Below are positions 25,437 through 35,489 of a stretch of 64,000 nucleotides of DNA, one piece after another (the first letter of the stretch is position 1; each line of letters starts with the position of its first letter). A program made the position numbers and the translations under genes. The notes beneath the pieces were generated by a model, which did not search any database, was not told where the DNA came from, and saw only the letters and a program-made list of their open reading frames with translations. Source of the DNA: Alphaproteobacteria bacterium (GTDB lineage Bacteria > Pseudomonadota > Alphaproteobacteria > Rhizobiales > Xanthobacteraceae); assembly GCA_005884685.1 (NCBI GenBank), contig VBAH01000019.1:124001-188000 (forward strand), in the 5' to 3' direction.

Positions 25437-25874
25437 ATGGGGCATCGTTCAGGCACACGTCCGCTCGCCGTCGCGGCCGCGCTCGCGCTCGGCCTGATGC
25501 TCGGCGGCTGCTTCACCCAGACCTATCAGCGCGGCTATGTGCTCGCCGACGGTGCGCTGGAGCAGATCCCGCTCGGCGCCCCGCAGGAGCAGGTGCTGAT
25601 CTCGCTCGGCACCCCCTCGACCGTCGCGACCGTGAGCGGCGAGGTATTCTATTACATCTCCGCCCGCACCGAGCAGACCTCGTTCCTGCCGGAGAAGGTC
25701 GTCGACCAGCGCGTCGTTGCCGTCTACTTCGACAAGAACCGCCGCGTCGAGCGCATTGCGAACTATGGCCTGCAGGACGGCAAGATCTTCGACTACATCA
25801 GCCGCAAGACGCCGACCAGCGGACAGGAACTCTCCTACCTCACCTACGTGTTCAAGGTTTTCGGCGGCAAATAG
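25437..25874 (+). CDS. bamE: Outer membrane protein assembly factor BamE
   Basis: 145 residues. A lipoprotein signal (ALALGLMLGGC) gives a lipobox LGGC. The SmpA/OmlA domain follows, with YVLADGALEQIPLGAPQEQV, LGTPSTVATVSGEVFYYIS and RVVAVYFDKNRRVERIANY. It is a small component of the BAM complex that inserts beta-barrel proteins into the outer membrane, and so is functionally linked to surA and lptD later in the window. It is divergent from the UQCC-type gene. ATG at 25437 was chosen because it starts the signal; a longer upstream frame is only open space. Confidence 0.93.
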   Translation: MGHRSGTRPLAVAAALALGLMLGGCFTQTYQRGYVLADGALEQIPLGAPQEQVLISLGTPSTVATVSGEVFYYISARTEQTSFLPEKVVDQRVVAVYFDKNRRVERIANYGLQDGKIFDYISRKTPTSGQELSYLTYVFKVFGGK

Positions 25875-25892
25875 CCGCGAAAGGATCGCGCC

Positions 25893-26189
25893 ATGCCCGC
25901 AGACGGCACCTGGAATCTGACGATGCAGACGCCGATGGGCGAGCGGCGCAGCACGCTCACCCTCTCGACCGCCGGCGGCACCTTGACCGGCAAGCAGGAG
26001 GCGGAAGGCAACACGACCGACATCGCCGAGGGCACGGTCAACGGCAACGAGCTGTCGTGGAAGGTGTCGATCACCAATCCGATGCCGCTGACCCTGACGT
26101 TCAACGGCACGGTCGACGGCAATACCCTGAATGGCAGCGCCGATACCGGTATGTTCGGCAGCTTCCCCTTCGAGGGAACGCGCGCGTAA
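25893..26189 (+). CDS. Small conserved hypothetical protein
   Basis: 98 residues, beta-rich: WNLTMQTPMGERRSTLTLST, GGTLTGKQEAEG, LSWKVSITNPMPLTLTFNGT, VDGNTLNGSADTG. The alternation of Thr and hydrophobic residues with Asn/Gly turns suggests a small beta barrel. No export signal is seen. An AAAGGA site stands 18 bases before the ATG, a wide spacing. Similar proteins are commonly left as hypothetical in related genomes. It follows bamE by 18 bases and could share its transcript. Confidence 0.72.
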   Translation: MPADGTWNLTMQTPMGERRSTLTLSTAGGTLTGKQEAEGNTTDIAEGTVNGNELSWKVSITNPMPLTLTFNGTVDGNTLNGSADTGMFGSFPFEGTRA

Positions 26190-26308
26190 CTTGCGCTGAA
26201 AACTTTTCCGCGGTCGTGCGGCAGCGGCAGCGCGATGAGATTTGCAGGAGCAAGATAACCCAGCGTACTGCCGGCGCGTGTGATAGACCGGGCATTCAGA
26301 TTGGGAAG

Positions 26309-26653
26309 ATGCCGATGCGCCTCGTCACCCGCGATCTGCCCCTCGTCCCGCTGCTCTTGCCGGTCGTCGCAATCGGCCTGTTCCCGCTCGTGATGCTGCC
26401 GCTGCTCGGCTTCCTCGGATTTGTCGTGCTCGGCATCCTGATCGGGTTTGCGGCCATCATGGCGCAACTGGAAGAACAGGGTGCGCATTCGCACCACGTG
26501 GTCACCCACGGCGCCATGTCTCGTGCCGAACAGGCCGGCTATAATCTCGAACTGCAGAGGCTGATGCGCTCGCTCCACGCGGTGAAGATCGTCAGCCTCG
26601 GGCTGATCGTTCTCGGTGCGGGCGGCTTCATCGCCCAGCAGTACGGGTCCTAA
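26309..26653 (+). CDS. Small membrane protein, unrecognised
   Basis: 114 residues from the ATG at 26309; an ATG at 26315 is possible. The first 50 residues are one or two strongly hydrophobic spans (LVPLLLPVVAIGLFPLVMLP and LGFLGFVVLGILIGFAAIM). A polar segment with two or three His (GAHSHHVVTHGAM) follows, then an amphipathic part and a last span (IVSLGLIVLGAGGFIAQ). The His cluster might bind metal but no family is recognised. Its stop overlaps the end of the convergent ppx by four bases. It is probably transcribed with bamE. Confidence 0.62.
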   Translation: MPMRLVTRDLPLVPLLLPVVAIGLFPLVMLPLLGFLGFVVLGILIGFAAIMAQLEEQGAHSHHVVTHGAMSRAEQAGYNLELQRLMRSLHAVKIVSLGLIVLGAGGFIAQQYGS

Positions 26654-28227
26654 GCTGCCTCGATCACGGGTTCGCGGCCGATCAGACGCGCGAGCTGGCG
26701 CAGCCGGTTGAACAATCGTTCGCCGTCCAGCGCGGCAAATCTCCCGCGCAGCTTGAGCTTCAGGCTGCCACGCTCGACCACCAACGGTGTGTGCGGCAAA
26801 ACACCCGGCATCGAGGCGGACGTGAGATAGGCAACGCGCAACGATGCGCCGAGCACGCGCGCGCGGTCGAGCATGCGGGCGGTGGCAAGTTCGCGCACGT
26901 GCGGCGACAATTCATCGTCCACCAGGCCGACGTGGCGGAAGAACACCGCGAGGGCGAGGAACGTCCGTCCCGGGTGGTCGACGGCAACGAAAGCGGCGTT
27001 GGCGATGATGTTGAGCGATTGCTCGCCGCGATAATCCGGATGCGCGCGCCAGCCGATGTCGGCGAGCAGGCAGGCGGCATGACGCAGGCGCTTCTCCTCC
27101 GCGGTCTCATCGAGACCCGAGGTGGCCATGAAGCGATCGGTCCAGCGGATCAGCTCCTCGCCATGCGCCGGTGAGCGCGAACGCAGCACGTTGAGTTCCT
27201 GTGCGGCTGCGATCAACCCGTCCTTGGCGCGTTCGCGGGTCGGCAATTCCGAATAAAGCAGGCCCTCGCGCACGCCGAGCGCCGAGATCACGATGTCGCG
27301 CGGCCGCGCGATGCGCACGAGATGTTCGAGCACCAGCGCCGCATAGGCGAGCAGCGGGCGGCGTGCCTCGTTCACCATTTCGATGCGCGAGAGCATTTCG
27401 GGATTGACCCGGTGCACCAGCCGGGAGAACTCCATCGCCTCGCGCGCCGGGATGACATAGCCGTGCATCACGTGCAGCGGATAGCCGGTCTGCCACATGT
27501 GCAGCCGCGCGAGCGCACGCCAGGTGCCGCCGACCGCATAAAAGCTGCGGCCTTCGCCGCGCTTGAGCACTGCCGCCTTGCTCAGCGTCTTGCGCACGAT
27601 CTTGTCGGCCTTCTTGAGCGACATTTCGGACAGATCCTGCAGCGCCAGACTGCCGAGCGGCACCGTGACGCCGCTGCGGAGGTTCTGCCCATGCACGTCG
27701 ACCAGCTCGAGCGAGCCGCCGCCGAGATCGCCGACAAGGCCGTCCGGCCGGTAGAAGCCGGAGATCACGCCGAGCGCGGAATATTGCGCTTCCCGCTTGC
27801 CGCTAAGAACGTCGATACGCTTGCGGCAGATGCGCTCGGCCGCCGCGATGAACTCCGGGCCGTTCGCAGCGTCGCGGCAGGCGGCAGTCGCGACGCACCA
27901 CAGCCGCGTGATGCTCCCGATATCGCACAGCGCGCGGAAGCGGTGCAGTGCGTGCAAGGCTTTCTCGACAGCGTCGGCGGCGAGCAGGCCGGTCGACTGC
28001 ACTTCCCGGCCGAGGCCGGCGAGAACTTTCTCGTTGAAAATGGGCGTCGGCGCGCGCGTCAGGCCCTCGTAGATGACGAGGCGCACGGAGTTCGAACCGA
28101 TATCGATGACGGCGATCGGGGGCCCGTGATGCAGCCGCCCCTGGGCGAGGCTAAGAGCGCGCGACTCCAGCGCGCTCACGCCGGCGCGTAAGGCTGCGGG
28201 GCGAGGACTCTTTGAGCGATTTGCCAC
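26650..28227 (-). CDS. ppx: Exopolyphosphatase, Ppx/GppA family
   Basis: 525 residues from a GTG at 28227. The Ppx/GppA fold is shown by [16 protein letters not shown] (phosphate-1 motif) near residue 40, the [16 protein letters not shown] motif near 165, and a C-terminal half with [20 protein letters not shown] of the HD-like part. It hydrolyses terminal phosphates of polyphosphate or pppGpp. The first 77 bases overlap the end of ppk, so start and overlap are uncertain; a GTG at 28179 is an alternative. Coupling with ppk balances synthesis and degradation. Confidence 0.88.
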   Translation of the reverse strand: MANRSKSPRPAALRAGVSALESRALSLAQGRLHHGPPIAVIDIGSNSVRLVIYEGLTRAPTPIFNEKVLAGLGREVQSTGLLAADAVEKALHALHRFRALCDIGSITRLWCVATAACRDAANGPEFIAAAERICRKRIDVLSGKREAQYSALGVISGFYRPDGLVGDLGGGSLELVDVHGQNLRSGVTVPLGSLALQDLSEMSLKKADKIVRKTLSKAAVLKRGEGRSFYAVGGTWRALARLHMWQTGYPLHVMHGYVIPAREAMEFSRLVHRVNPEMLSRIEMVNEARRPLLAYAALVLEHLVRIARPRDIVISALGVREGLLYSELPTRERAKDGLIAAAQELNVLRSRSPAHGEELIRWTDRFMATSGLDETAEEKRLRHAACLLADIGWRAHPDYRGEQSLNIIANAAFVAVDHPGRTFLALAVFFRHVGLVDDELSPHVRELATARMLDRARVLGASLRVAYLTSASMPGVLPHTPLVVERGSLKLKLRGRFAALDGERLFNRLRQLARLIGREPVIEAA

Positions 28228-30394
28228 GGCCCGAGAGACTCGGATTGGTCATGAAGTATTTGTGGGCGTTGAAAGGCTCTTCGCCCGGCGCGGCCTTGAT
28301 ACGCATCGAGGTGCCGTCGGGCAAGAGATTCCAGCTCTGTTCGTTATCCTTCAAATTCGCCACCATGATCTGGTCCAGCACCTGCTCGTGCACGGTGGCG
28401 TTGAGGATCGGGCACAATACCTCAACGCGGCGGTCGAGGTTACGCGGCATCATGTCGGCCGAAGAGATGTAGACCGCCGCCTTGCGGTGCGGCAGGCCGA
28501 AGCCGCCCCCGAAACAGTAGATCCGGCTGTGCTCGAGGAAACGGCCGATGATCGACTTCACGCGAACATGCTCGGAGAGGCCCGGCACGCCCGGCCGCAG
28601 GCAGCAGATGCCGCGGATGATGAGGTCGATCTCGACGCCGGCGCGAGAGGCGTCATAGAGCGCGTCGATGATCTCCGGGTCGACCAGCGAGTTCATCTTC
28701 ATCCAGATCGCGGCCGGTCGGCCGGCCTTGGCGTGCGCGGTCTCGTCCGCGATGTGCTCGAGGATACGCTTTTTGAGGTTGACCGGAGAGATCGACAGCC
28801 GTTCCAACTCGGCCGGCTCGGCGTAACCGGTGATGAAATTGAATACGCGGGCAACGTCCTGGCCGATGACGGTGTCGGTGGTGAAGAACGAAAGATCGGT
28901 GTAGATGCGCGCGGTGACCGGATGATAGTTGCCGGTGCCGACATGCACGTAGGTCTTCAGCGACTTGCCTTCGCGGCGCACCACCAGCGACAGCTTGCCG
29001 TGCGTCTTGAGCTCGAGGAAGCCGTAGACCACCTGGGCGCCGGCGCGTTCGAGGTCGCGCGCCCAGCGGATATTGGCCTCCTCATCGAAGCGGGCTTTCA
29101 GCTCGACCAGCGCCGTGACGGTCTTTCCCGCTTCGGCGGCCTCGGCCAGCGCCTTGACGATCGGTGAATCGTTCGAGGTGCGATAGAGCGTCTGCTTGAT
29201 CGCGACGACGTTCGGATCGCGCGCCGCCTGATTGAGGAACTGCACCACCACGTCGAAAGATTCGTAAGGGTGGTGAACGATCAGGTCTTTCTGACGGATC
29301 GCCGCGAAGCAATCGCCGCCCTGATCGCGGATGCGCTCCGGGAAGCGCGGGTTGTAGGGCACGAACTTCAAGTCGGGCCGATCGAGCGCGACCAGTTGCG
29401 ACAACTCATTGAGCGCGAGCACGCCGTCGACCAGAAACACCTCGTCGTCGGCGACGCTCAGCGCGCGCTGCACGAACAGGCGCAGATCCGGCGGCATCGT
29501 GGCGTCGACTTCGAGGCGGATCACCGAACCGCGGCGGCGGCGCTTGAGCGCCGACTCGAACAGCCGCACCAGGTCCTCGGCCTCTTCCTCGACCTCGACG
29601 TCGCTGTCGCGGATGATGCGGAAGCCGCCCTGTCCTTTCACCACGTAGCCCGGAAACAGCCGCGCGACGAACAAACCGGTCGCATGCTCCAGGGTGATGA
29701 AACGCACACCGCCGTTGTCGGCATCGGGCAGGCGGATAAAGCGGTCGAGCGTGCCGGGCACGCGGATCAGCGCATTCATGGCGCGGCCGTCGCTCGCGCG
29801 CGCCAGCTGCATCGCGATGGTGAAGCCGAGATTGGGAATGAACGGGAACGGGTGCGCGGGGTCGATCGCAAGCGGAGTCAGAACCGGGAAGACGTGATGG
29901 AGAAAATACTCCTCCAGCCAGGTTTTCTCGCCCTTCGTCAGCTCGCTGCCTTCGGCAAGAACGATATTTTCCTTGCGCAGGTCTTCACGCAACGCGCGCC
30001 AGCGCGCTTGCTGATCGGTCGCGAGGCTGCCCACCGCCTCCCCGATGCGCACGAGTTGCTCAGCCGGGATCAGTCCATCGGGACTTTTCTCGACAATGCC
30101 CTCACGCACCTGATCCTTCAGGCCGGCGACCCGCACCATGAAGAATTCATCGAGGTTGTTGGCCGAAATCGACAGGAAGCGAAGCCGCTCCAGCACCGGA
30201 TGGTTTTCGTTTTCGGCTTCTTCCAGCACCCGGCGATTGAAGTGCAGCCAGGAAAGTTCCCGGTTGATGAAGCGCTCCGGACTTGTCGCCAAGCCGGGCA
30301 GAGGAACCGTCACCGGGGTCCCGGCAAAGCCCGGCCGCAGTTCCGTCGTTGTGGATTCCTCCGGTAATACAAGGGCTTCGCTGCGGTCTGCCAT
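28151..30394 (-). CDS. ppk: Polyphosphate kinase 1
   Basis: 747 residues from the ATG at 30394; frames upstream start at 30451 but family members begin close before [20 protein letters not shown]. Key motifs: [31 protein letters not shown], the His in [15 protein letters not shown] (catalytic region) and the His of the [11 protein letters not shown] segment, both phospholipase-D-like. It makes polyphosphate from ATP at the membrane. The coding region ends within the first part of ppx. The upstream neighbour hda is 79 bases away. Confidence 0.95.
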   Translation of the reverse strand: MADRSEALVLPEESTTTELRPGFAGTPVTVPLPGLATSPERFINRELSWLHFNRRVLEEAENENHPVLERLRFLSISANNLDEFFMVRVAGLKDQVREGIVEKSPDGLIPAEQLVRIGEAVGSLATDQQARWRALREDLRKENIVLAEGSELTKGEKTWLEEYFLHHVFPVLTPLAIDPAHPFPFIPNLGFTIAMQLARASDGRAMNALIRVPGTLDRFIRLPDADNGGVRFITLEHATGLFVARLFPGYVVKGQGGFRIIRDSDVEVEEEAEDLVRLFESALKRRRRGSVIRLEVDATMPPDLRLFVQRALSVADDEVFLVDGVLALNELSQLVALDRPDLKFVPYNPRFPERIRDQGGDCFAAIRQKDLIVHHPYESFDVVVQFLNQAARDPNVVAIKQTLYRTSNDSPIVKALAEAAEAGKTVTALVELKARFDEEANIRWARDLERAGAQVVYGFLELKTHGKLSLVVRREGKSLKTYVHVGTGNYHPVTARIYTDLSFFTTDTVIGQDVARVFNFITGYAEPAELERLSISPVNLKKRILEHIADETAHAKAGRPAAIWMKMNSLVDPEIIDALYDASRAGVEIDLIIRGICCLRPGVPGLSEHVRVKSIIGRFLEHSRIYCFGGGFGLPHRKAAVYISSADMMPRNLDRRVEVLCPILNATVHEQVLDQIMVANLKDNEQSWNLLPDGTSMRIKAAPGEEPFNAHKYFMTNPSLSGRGKSLKESSPRSLTRRRERAGVARS

Positions 30395-30473
30395 GGTGCC
30401 ACGGGTTTCGGCGCACGCTATCGGGCGGCTATGTCGGTTCGGTGACATCATGCCGCCCGCCTGGGGGGCGCAG

Positions 30474-31145
30474 TCAAGCGCTTCCGGCTTTCAGGGTTTC
30501 CGCCGCCAGCGCGCGCGTGACCGGCCGCTTCTGCCGCAACGCCTCGCGATCGAGCGCCTCGACCGCGGCCCGCGCCCCCGCAAATGAGCGCTCGATCCGC
30601 GTCGCAAGGTAGCCGATGAGGCTCTCATCGACGCCCAGCTGCCGGTCCGCGAACAGCTTCACCATCACGGCACGCAGCAATCCGTCATCGGGCGCATTCA
30701 GCTCTACGACAGGAACCGCACGCAGCCTGGACGCGAGGTCGGGCAGCTCGATGCGCCACTGGGTCGGGAGATTGCGCGCGGTGATCAGCACATGCGCCTC
30801 GAGCTGGCGCATCAGATTGAGAAGATGAAACAGCGCACGCTCGTCGACGTCCGCGGCGGCATCCTCGATCACGAGCGCGCCGGTCGCGAGCGCGGCGGGC
30901 AAGTCAGTCTCGCCGAGCGCGCGCGCGGAGACGCGACGGGCGCCGGCAATATCAGCCCAGATTGCCGCGAGATGGCTCTTGCCTGCGCCTTCCGGACCGA
31001 CCAGCGCGAGCGCGCGGTCCGGCCAGTCCGGCCAGCGTTCGATCAGGCCGAGCGCAGCTTTGTTGCAGACACCGGGGAGAAAATCTTCGCGCGCGAAGCT
31101 CTCCGCGTGCGGCAGCGCCAACGCAAGCTGACGCGGAGCACTCAT
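30474..31145 (-). CDS. hda: DnaA-related regulatory ATPase, Hda-like
   Basis: 223 residues; the ATG at 31145 overlaps the stop of the PerM gene. Walker A is [14 protein letters not shown] and Walker [12 protein letters not shown]. The region from 130 on is of AAA type with [29 protein letters not shown], and a C-terminal helical lid. It resembles DnaA domain III without the DNA-binding domain IV. Hda/HdaA stimulates ATP hydrolysis by DnaA to limit re-initiation. The N-terminus [19 protein letters not shown] matches the expected beta-clamp-binding type start. Confidence 0.85.
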   Translation of the reverse strand: MSAPRQLALALPHAESFAREDFLPGVCNKAALGLIERWPDWPDRALALVGPEGAGKSHLAAIWADIAGARRVSARALGETDLPAALATGALVIEDAAADVDERALFHLLNLMRQLEAHVLITARNLPTQWRIELPDLASRLRAVPVVELNAPDDGLLRAVMVKLFADRQLGVDESLIGYLATRIERSFAGARAAVEALDREALRQKRPVTRALAAETLKAGSA

Positions 31146-32257
31146 GGGAGGCGTTCGGGCTCCGTGCGCGCACCGGGAGGCGCGAATCCGACGCGGCCGG
31201 AGGCAGGTTCGCCGGTGTAGAACGGGCTTTCCAGATAGCGGCGCAGCGCGAATCGAACGAGCACGCCAACGATGGCGGCGAGCGGTACCGCGATCAGCAG
31301 GCCGACGAAACCCATGAGATAGCCGAACGCGAACAGCGCGAACATCAGCCACACCGGATGCAGTCCGATGCTCTCGCCGACCAGTTTCGGCGCCAGCACA
31401 TAGCCCTCGAGGAATTGTCCGACGAAGAAGATGACGAGGACGGTGATGATCGGCGTGTATTCGGGCCAGAACTGGGCAATCGCAACGCCGACGGCGAGCA
31501 CCAGACCAGTGAGCGAACCGACATAGGGGATGAACGTGATGATCCCCGAGGCGAGCCCGATCAGCAGCCCGAAGCTCAGACCGACCAGCGTCAGGCCGAG
31601 GGCGTAATACGATCCGAGGATGAGGCAGACCGCCGTTTGCCCTCGCACGAAGCCCGCGATGGCATCGTTCATCTCGCGCGCGAGCCCGCGCACCGTCTCG
31701 CGGTTCTGGCGCGGAATCCAATGATCGACGGTCGAGACGATCCGGTTCCAGTCGCACAGCAGGTAGAACGCGACGACCGGCGTCACGACGACGAGCGAGA
31801 AAATGGACGCCAACGCCTGCCCGCCCGACCACAGCGACCGCACGAAAGCCGCGATCCAGCCGGCGCCCTGCTTCACCAGATCGCTGATCTGCACGTCGGC
31901 CACGCCCTCGCCGACGATCTTGCGCAGCAATTCGCGATTCGGATCCATCGCGACCGCCTGAATCCGCGAGGCATATCCCGGCAGCTTCTCGATGAAAGCG
32001 CCGAGCTGGCCGGCCACGATCGGGACGAACAGTACCACCAGGATCACGAATACCAGCACCACCGTTCCGATGATAACCACCGTCGCGGCCAGCCGGTTGA
32101 TGCCGATGCGTTCCAGCCGGTTGGCGAGCGGGTCGAGCAAATAGGCGAGCACCATGCCGGCGACGAACGGCAACAGAATCTCGCGCAGGAGATAAAGCAG
32201 CAGCACGCTGACGACGAAGGCCAGCACCCAGAAGATCATCTGGCGCGTGAGCGTCAT
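31142..32257 (-). CDS. AI-2E/PerM family transporter
   Basis: 371 residues and about eight hydrophobic spans. The pattern LVVVTPVVAFYLLCDWNRI, the conserved SYYALGLTLVGLSFGLLIGLASGIITFIPYVGSL and GESIGLHPVWLMFALFAFGYLMGFVGLLIAVPLAAI are diagnostic of the AI-2E/PerM (UPF0118) family. These are proton- or sodium-coupled exporters of unsure substrate. It overlaps hda by four bases, a gene order that is conserved in this class of bacteria (perM-like followed by hda). Confidence 0.92.
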   Translation of the reverse strand: MTLTRQMIFWVLAFVVSVLLLYLLREILLPFVAGMVLAYLLDPLANRLERIGINRLAATVVIIGTVVLVFVILVVLFVPIVAGQLGAFIEKLPGYASRIQAVAMDPNRELLRKIVGEGVADVQISDLVKQGAGWIAAFVRSLWSGGQALASIFSLVVVTPVVAFYLLCDWNRIVSTVDHWIPRQNRETVRGLAREMNDAIAGFVRGQTAVCLILGSYYALGLTLVGLSFGLLIGLASGIITFIPYVGSLTGLVLAVGVAIAQFWPEYTPIITVLVIFFVGQFLEGYVLAPKLVGESIGLHPVWLMFALFAFGYLMGFVGLLIAVPLAAIVGVLVRFALRRYLESPFYTGEPASGRVGFAPPGARTEPERLP

Positions 32258-32333
32258 TCCCGTCGCCTCGCCATGCCCCGCTCGGGCCGGCCCAGCATAG
32301 GGCAGAAGGCGGCTTTCGCCACTACGCCAAAGC

Positions 32334-32879
32334 TCAGCGCTTTATCCCGTTGCCGCCCATGTGGCGCACCCATTCGCGCAGATAGACGGCGACCGAAAGC
32401 AGCGTCAACACCGTAACGGCGGCCGTTATCACGGTGCGCGCCCAACCCGCATCGAAGCGGAAACCGAGGGCCGCAAGCACCAGTCCGACCAGCAGGAGTT
32501 GGACTGCCGTGTTGACCTTGGAGACCGGGTGAGGCTTCACGCTGACCGGCTTGCCCAGAATCCACGAGAACATCACCCCCCCGACGATCAGCAGGTCGCG
32601 CGACACGACGAGAATGACCAGCCAGCGCGGCAGCGCCTCGACAATGCCGAGCGACACGAAGATCGAGACGATCAGCACCTTGTCGGCGAGAGGATCGAGA
32701 TAGGCGCCCAGCTCGCTCGCCATGCCGAAGCGCTTGGCGAGGAAGCCGTCGACGGCATCGCTCACGCCCGCGGCGGCAAACAGCACGAACGCGACCAGCA
32801 TCTGATTCGACGCGATCGCCCATACCACCACGGGCACGAGCAAAATGCGTGCGAGCGTAATCAGGTTGGGAATACTCAA
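32334..32879 (-). CDS. pgsA: CDP-alcohol phosphatidyltransferase, PgsA-like
   Basis: 181 residues from a TTG at 32879, giving SIPNLITLARILLVPVVVW, the standard N-terminus. A GTG at 32909 is possible; longer frames would overlap purM. The CDP-alcohol motif is DGFLAKRFGMASELGAYLDP followed by LAD (DG-x2-A-K-R-x8-G-x3-D-x3-D, with a Lys after the Ala). It forms phosphatidylglycerophosphate from CDP-diacylglycerol, or a related lipid, in the inner membrane. It is divergent from purM, with 127 bases between. Confidence 0.85.
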   Translation of the reverse strand: MSIPNLITLARILLVPVVVWAIASNQMLVAFVLFAAAGVSDAVDGFLAKRFGMASELGAYLDPLADKVLIVSIFVSLGIVEALPRWLVILVVSRDLLIVGGVMFSWILGKPVSVKPHPVSKVNTAVQLLLVGLVLAALGFRFDAGWARTVITAAVTVLTLLSVAVYLREWVRHMGGNGIKR

Positions 32880-33006
32880 CGTCCGGCCCCGGCAGCAAGT
32901 CGCTAACACTGGCAGATAACGCCCGCGCGCGGCCTTGCCAAGCGCCGCTGCGGACAAGTCTGCCCCGACCATTGCGTGCCCTGCCGTTCCGACGTAGGCA
33001 AACCGC

Positions 33007-34077
33007 ATGAATGACAGGCGCAACGGCCTCACCTATGCGCAAGCCGGCGTCGATATCGACGCCGGCAACCGCCTGGTCGACCTGATCAAGCCGCTGGTGC
33101 GCGCGACCGCGCGTCCGGGCGCGGATGCCGAGATCGGCGGGTTCGGCGGGCTGTTCGATTTGAAGCGCGCGGGCTTCAAGGACCCGGTGCTGGTAGCCGG
33201 CACCGACGGCGTCGGCACCAAGGTCATGATCGCGATCGAGACCGGCCGGCACGAGACGATCGGCATCGATCTGGTTGCCATGTCGGTCAATGATCTGGTG
33301 GTGCAAGGGGCCGAACCGCTGTTCTTCCTCGACTACTTCGCGTGCGGAAAGCTCGCGCCCGAAGTGGGCGCGCAGGTCGTGAAGGGCATCGCGCACGCCT
33401 GCCGCGAGGCCGGCTGCGCGCTGATCGGCGGCGAGACTGCCGAGATGCCCGGCCTCTACAAGGCTGGCGACTACGATCTGGCCGGCTTTGCGGTCGGCGC
33501 GGTGGAGCGCGACGCAATTCTGCCGCGTGGCGTTGCGGCCGGCGATGTCGTGCTCGGGCTCGCCTCCTCGGGCCTGCACTCGAACGGCTTCTCGCTCGCG
33601 CGCAAGATCGCCGAGACCTCAGGCGCGCGCTTCGATGCGCCCTGCCCGTTTGCATCCGGTGCGACTCTCGGCGAAGCGATGCTCGCGCCGACGCGCCTCT
33701 ACATCCGCTCGGCTCTCGCGGCGATCCGCGAAACCGGCGGCGTGAAGGCGCTGGCGCACATCACCGGCGGCGGCTTGACCGAGAATGTCCCGCGCGTGCT
33801 TCCTGCGGGGCTCGGCGTTCGCATCGATCTCGCGCGCATTACGGTTCTTCCCGTGTTCAAATGGCTCGCGGAGAAAGGCGGCGTTGCGGAGGCCGAAATG
33901 CTGCGCACCTTCAACTGCGGCATCGGCATGATCGCGCTGGTCGATCCCGCGAAGGCCGATGCCGTCGCGGCGACCCTGCAGCGCGAAGGCGAACACGTGG
34001 CACACCTCGGCGAGGTCATCACGCTGCCGGATGGCCCGCCGCGCGTTCTCTATGACGGCCATCTTGCTTCGACATGA
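33007..34077 (+). CDS. purM: Phosphoribosylformylglycinamidine cyclo-ligase
   Basis: 356 residues, standard length. Motifs [50 protein letters not shown] and the C-terminal [15 protein letters not shown] are characteristic of PurM (AIR synthetase), which closes the imidazole ring in purine synthesis using ATP. It overlaps purN by four bases (ATGA), so both are coupled. It is divergent from the pgsA gene; no purine riboswitch is visible in the gap. Confidence 0.97.
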   Translation: MNDRRNGLTYAQAGVDIDAGNRLVDLIKPLVRATARPGADAEIGGFGGLFDLKRAGFKDPVLVAGTDGVGTKVMIAIETGRHETIGIDLVAMSVNDLVVQGAEPLFFLDYFACGKLAPEVGAQVVKGIAHACREAGCALIGGETAEMPGLYKAGDYDLAGFAVGAVERDAILPRGVAAGDVVLGLASSGLHSNGFSLARKIAETSGARFDAPCPFASGATLGEAMLAPTRLYIRSALAAIRETGGVKALAHITGGGLTENVPRVLPAGLGVRIDLARITVLPVFKWLAEKGGVAEAEMLRTFNCGIGMIALVDPAKADAVAATLQREGEHVAHLGEVITLPDGPPRVLYDGHLAST

Positions 34078-34655
34078 CGAAGAAGCGCGTCGCGATCTTG
34101 ATCTCCGGGCGCGGCTCCAACATGGCCACGCTGATCGAGGCCGCAAGGGCGCCCGACTATCCGGCCGACATCGCTCTGGTTATTTCGAACGTCCCGAACG
34201 CCGCCGGGCTCGAACGCGCCCGCGCCGCCGGCGTAAAAACGGTGGTGCTCGATCACAAGCCGTTCGGCAAGGATCGCGTTGCCTTCGAGGCCGCGCTGCA
34301 AGCCATTCTCGATGAGCACTGTATCGCGCTGATCTGCCTTGCAGGCTTCATGCGGCTGTTCACGGCGGCCTTCGTGCAGCGCTGGTCGCAGCGCATCCTG
34401 AACATCCATCCCTCGCTGCTGCCGCTGTTTCCCGGGCTCGACCCGCACGGGCAGGCGCTGCGCGCCGGCGCAAAAACATCGGGCGCGACGGTGCACTTCG
34501 TCATTCCGGAGACCGATGCCGGCCCGATCATTGCCCAAGACAGCGTGCCGGTGCTTCCCGGCGACACGCCCGACTCTCTCGCCGCGCGCGTGCTGGAAGC
34601 CGAGCACCGCATTTACCCGATTGCGCTCAAGCAGGTCATCGAGGGAAAATCATAG
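34074..34655 (+). CDS. purN: Phosphoribosylglycinamide formyltransferase
   Basis: 193 residues. The N-terminal [18 protein letters not shown] binds the phosphate of GAR, and [11 protein letters not shown] and [15 protein letters not shown] hold the Asn/His pair. The following [17 protein letters not shown] carries the catalytic Asp. It uses 10-formyl-THF to formylate GAR. Overlaps purM by four bases. After it comes a 115-base gap to the GST gene. Confidence 0.97.
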   Translation: MTKKRVAILISGRGSNMATLIEAARAPDYPADIALVISNVPNAAGLERARAAGVKTVVLDHKPFGKDRVAFEAALQAILDEHCIALICLAGFMRLFTAAFVQRWSQRILNIHPSLLPLFPGLDPHGQALRAGAKTSGATVHFVIPETDAGPIIAQDSVPVLPGDTPDSLAARVLEAEHRIYPIALKQVIEGKS

Positions 34656-34770
34656 CGAGGACGAATAAAACCCGCGGCCGCGAGGTCGGGGGCTTGGATT
34701 TCCTGCTGATTGAAATGACATCTTCGGCTTCCGCGCCGATCCTCCTCCTCGAGCAACAAGGAACAAGTCC

Positions 34771-35403
34771 GTGATCGATCTCTACACCTGGACGACGCCG
34801 AATGGCCGCAAAGCATCCATCGCGCTCGAGGAATTCGGCCTGCCCTATACGGCGCATGCGATCGACATCGGCAAGGACGAGCAGTTCAAGCCGGAGTTCC
34901 TCAAGATCTCGCCGAACAACCGCATTCCCGCGATTGTCGACCGCGACAACGGCATGAGCCTGATGGAGTCGGGCGCGATCCTCATCTATCTCGCCGACAA
35001 GACCGGCAAGCTGCTGCCGGAGGGCGGTGAGAAGCGCTATCGCACGATCGAGTGGCTGATGTGGCAGATGGGCGGCGTCGGGCCGATGCTCGGCCAGGTC
35101 CACCACTTCGTGAAATACAACAAGGGCAAGGCGCCCTACGCCGAGGAGCGCTACCTGAAGGAAGCGCACCGCCTCTATGGTGTTCTGGACCGCAGGCTCG
35201 CCGATCGCGCCTATGTGGCGGATGAATATTCGATCGCCGACATCTCGATCTGGCCATGGATTTCGCGCTTCGAGTGGCAGACGATCGACCTGAACCAGTA
35301 TCCCAACGTGAAGCGCTGGTATCTGGCGATTGCGGCGCGGCCCGCGGTGCAGAAGGGCTACAAGGTCCCGAAGGACGTGGGGGAAATTCCACTGCCGGCG
35401 TAA
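34771..35403 (+). CDS. Glutathione S-transferase family protein
   Basis: 210 residues from a GTG at 34771 with AAGGA upstream. The N-terminal thioredoxin-like domain shows YTWTTPNGRKASIALEEFGL, FLKISPNNRIPAIVD and SLMESGAILIYLADK, with the PAI cis-Pro loop and ESGAIL glutathione contact. The C-terminal helical domain has YSIADISIWPWI. It resembles the YfcG/Ure2-like Nu-class enzymes, which are disulphide reductases or peroxidases. No enzyme partner lies nearby; the function is general detoxification by family inference. Confidence 0.9.
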   Translation: MIDLYTWTTPNGRKASIALEEFGLPYTAHAIDIGKDEQFKPEFLKISPNNRIPAIVDRDNGMSLMESGAILIYLADKTGKLLPEGGEKRYRTIEWLMWQMGGVGPMLGQVHHFVKYNKGKAPYAEERYLKEAHRLYGVLDRRLADRAYVADEYSIADISIWPWISRFEWQTIDLNQYPNVKRWYLAIAARPAVQKGYKVPKDVGEIPLPA

Positions 35404-35489
35404 TCGCCGCTCATCGTAGGTGTCGCCAACTCCGTTGTATCGGCTGCAATCCTCAATAGTATGGGGCGGTAAAACCGGACGGGCTCATC

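Noticed and set aside
32880-33006. Purine riboswitch before purM
   Set aside because: The 127-base divergent region shows no recognisable purine aptamer core.
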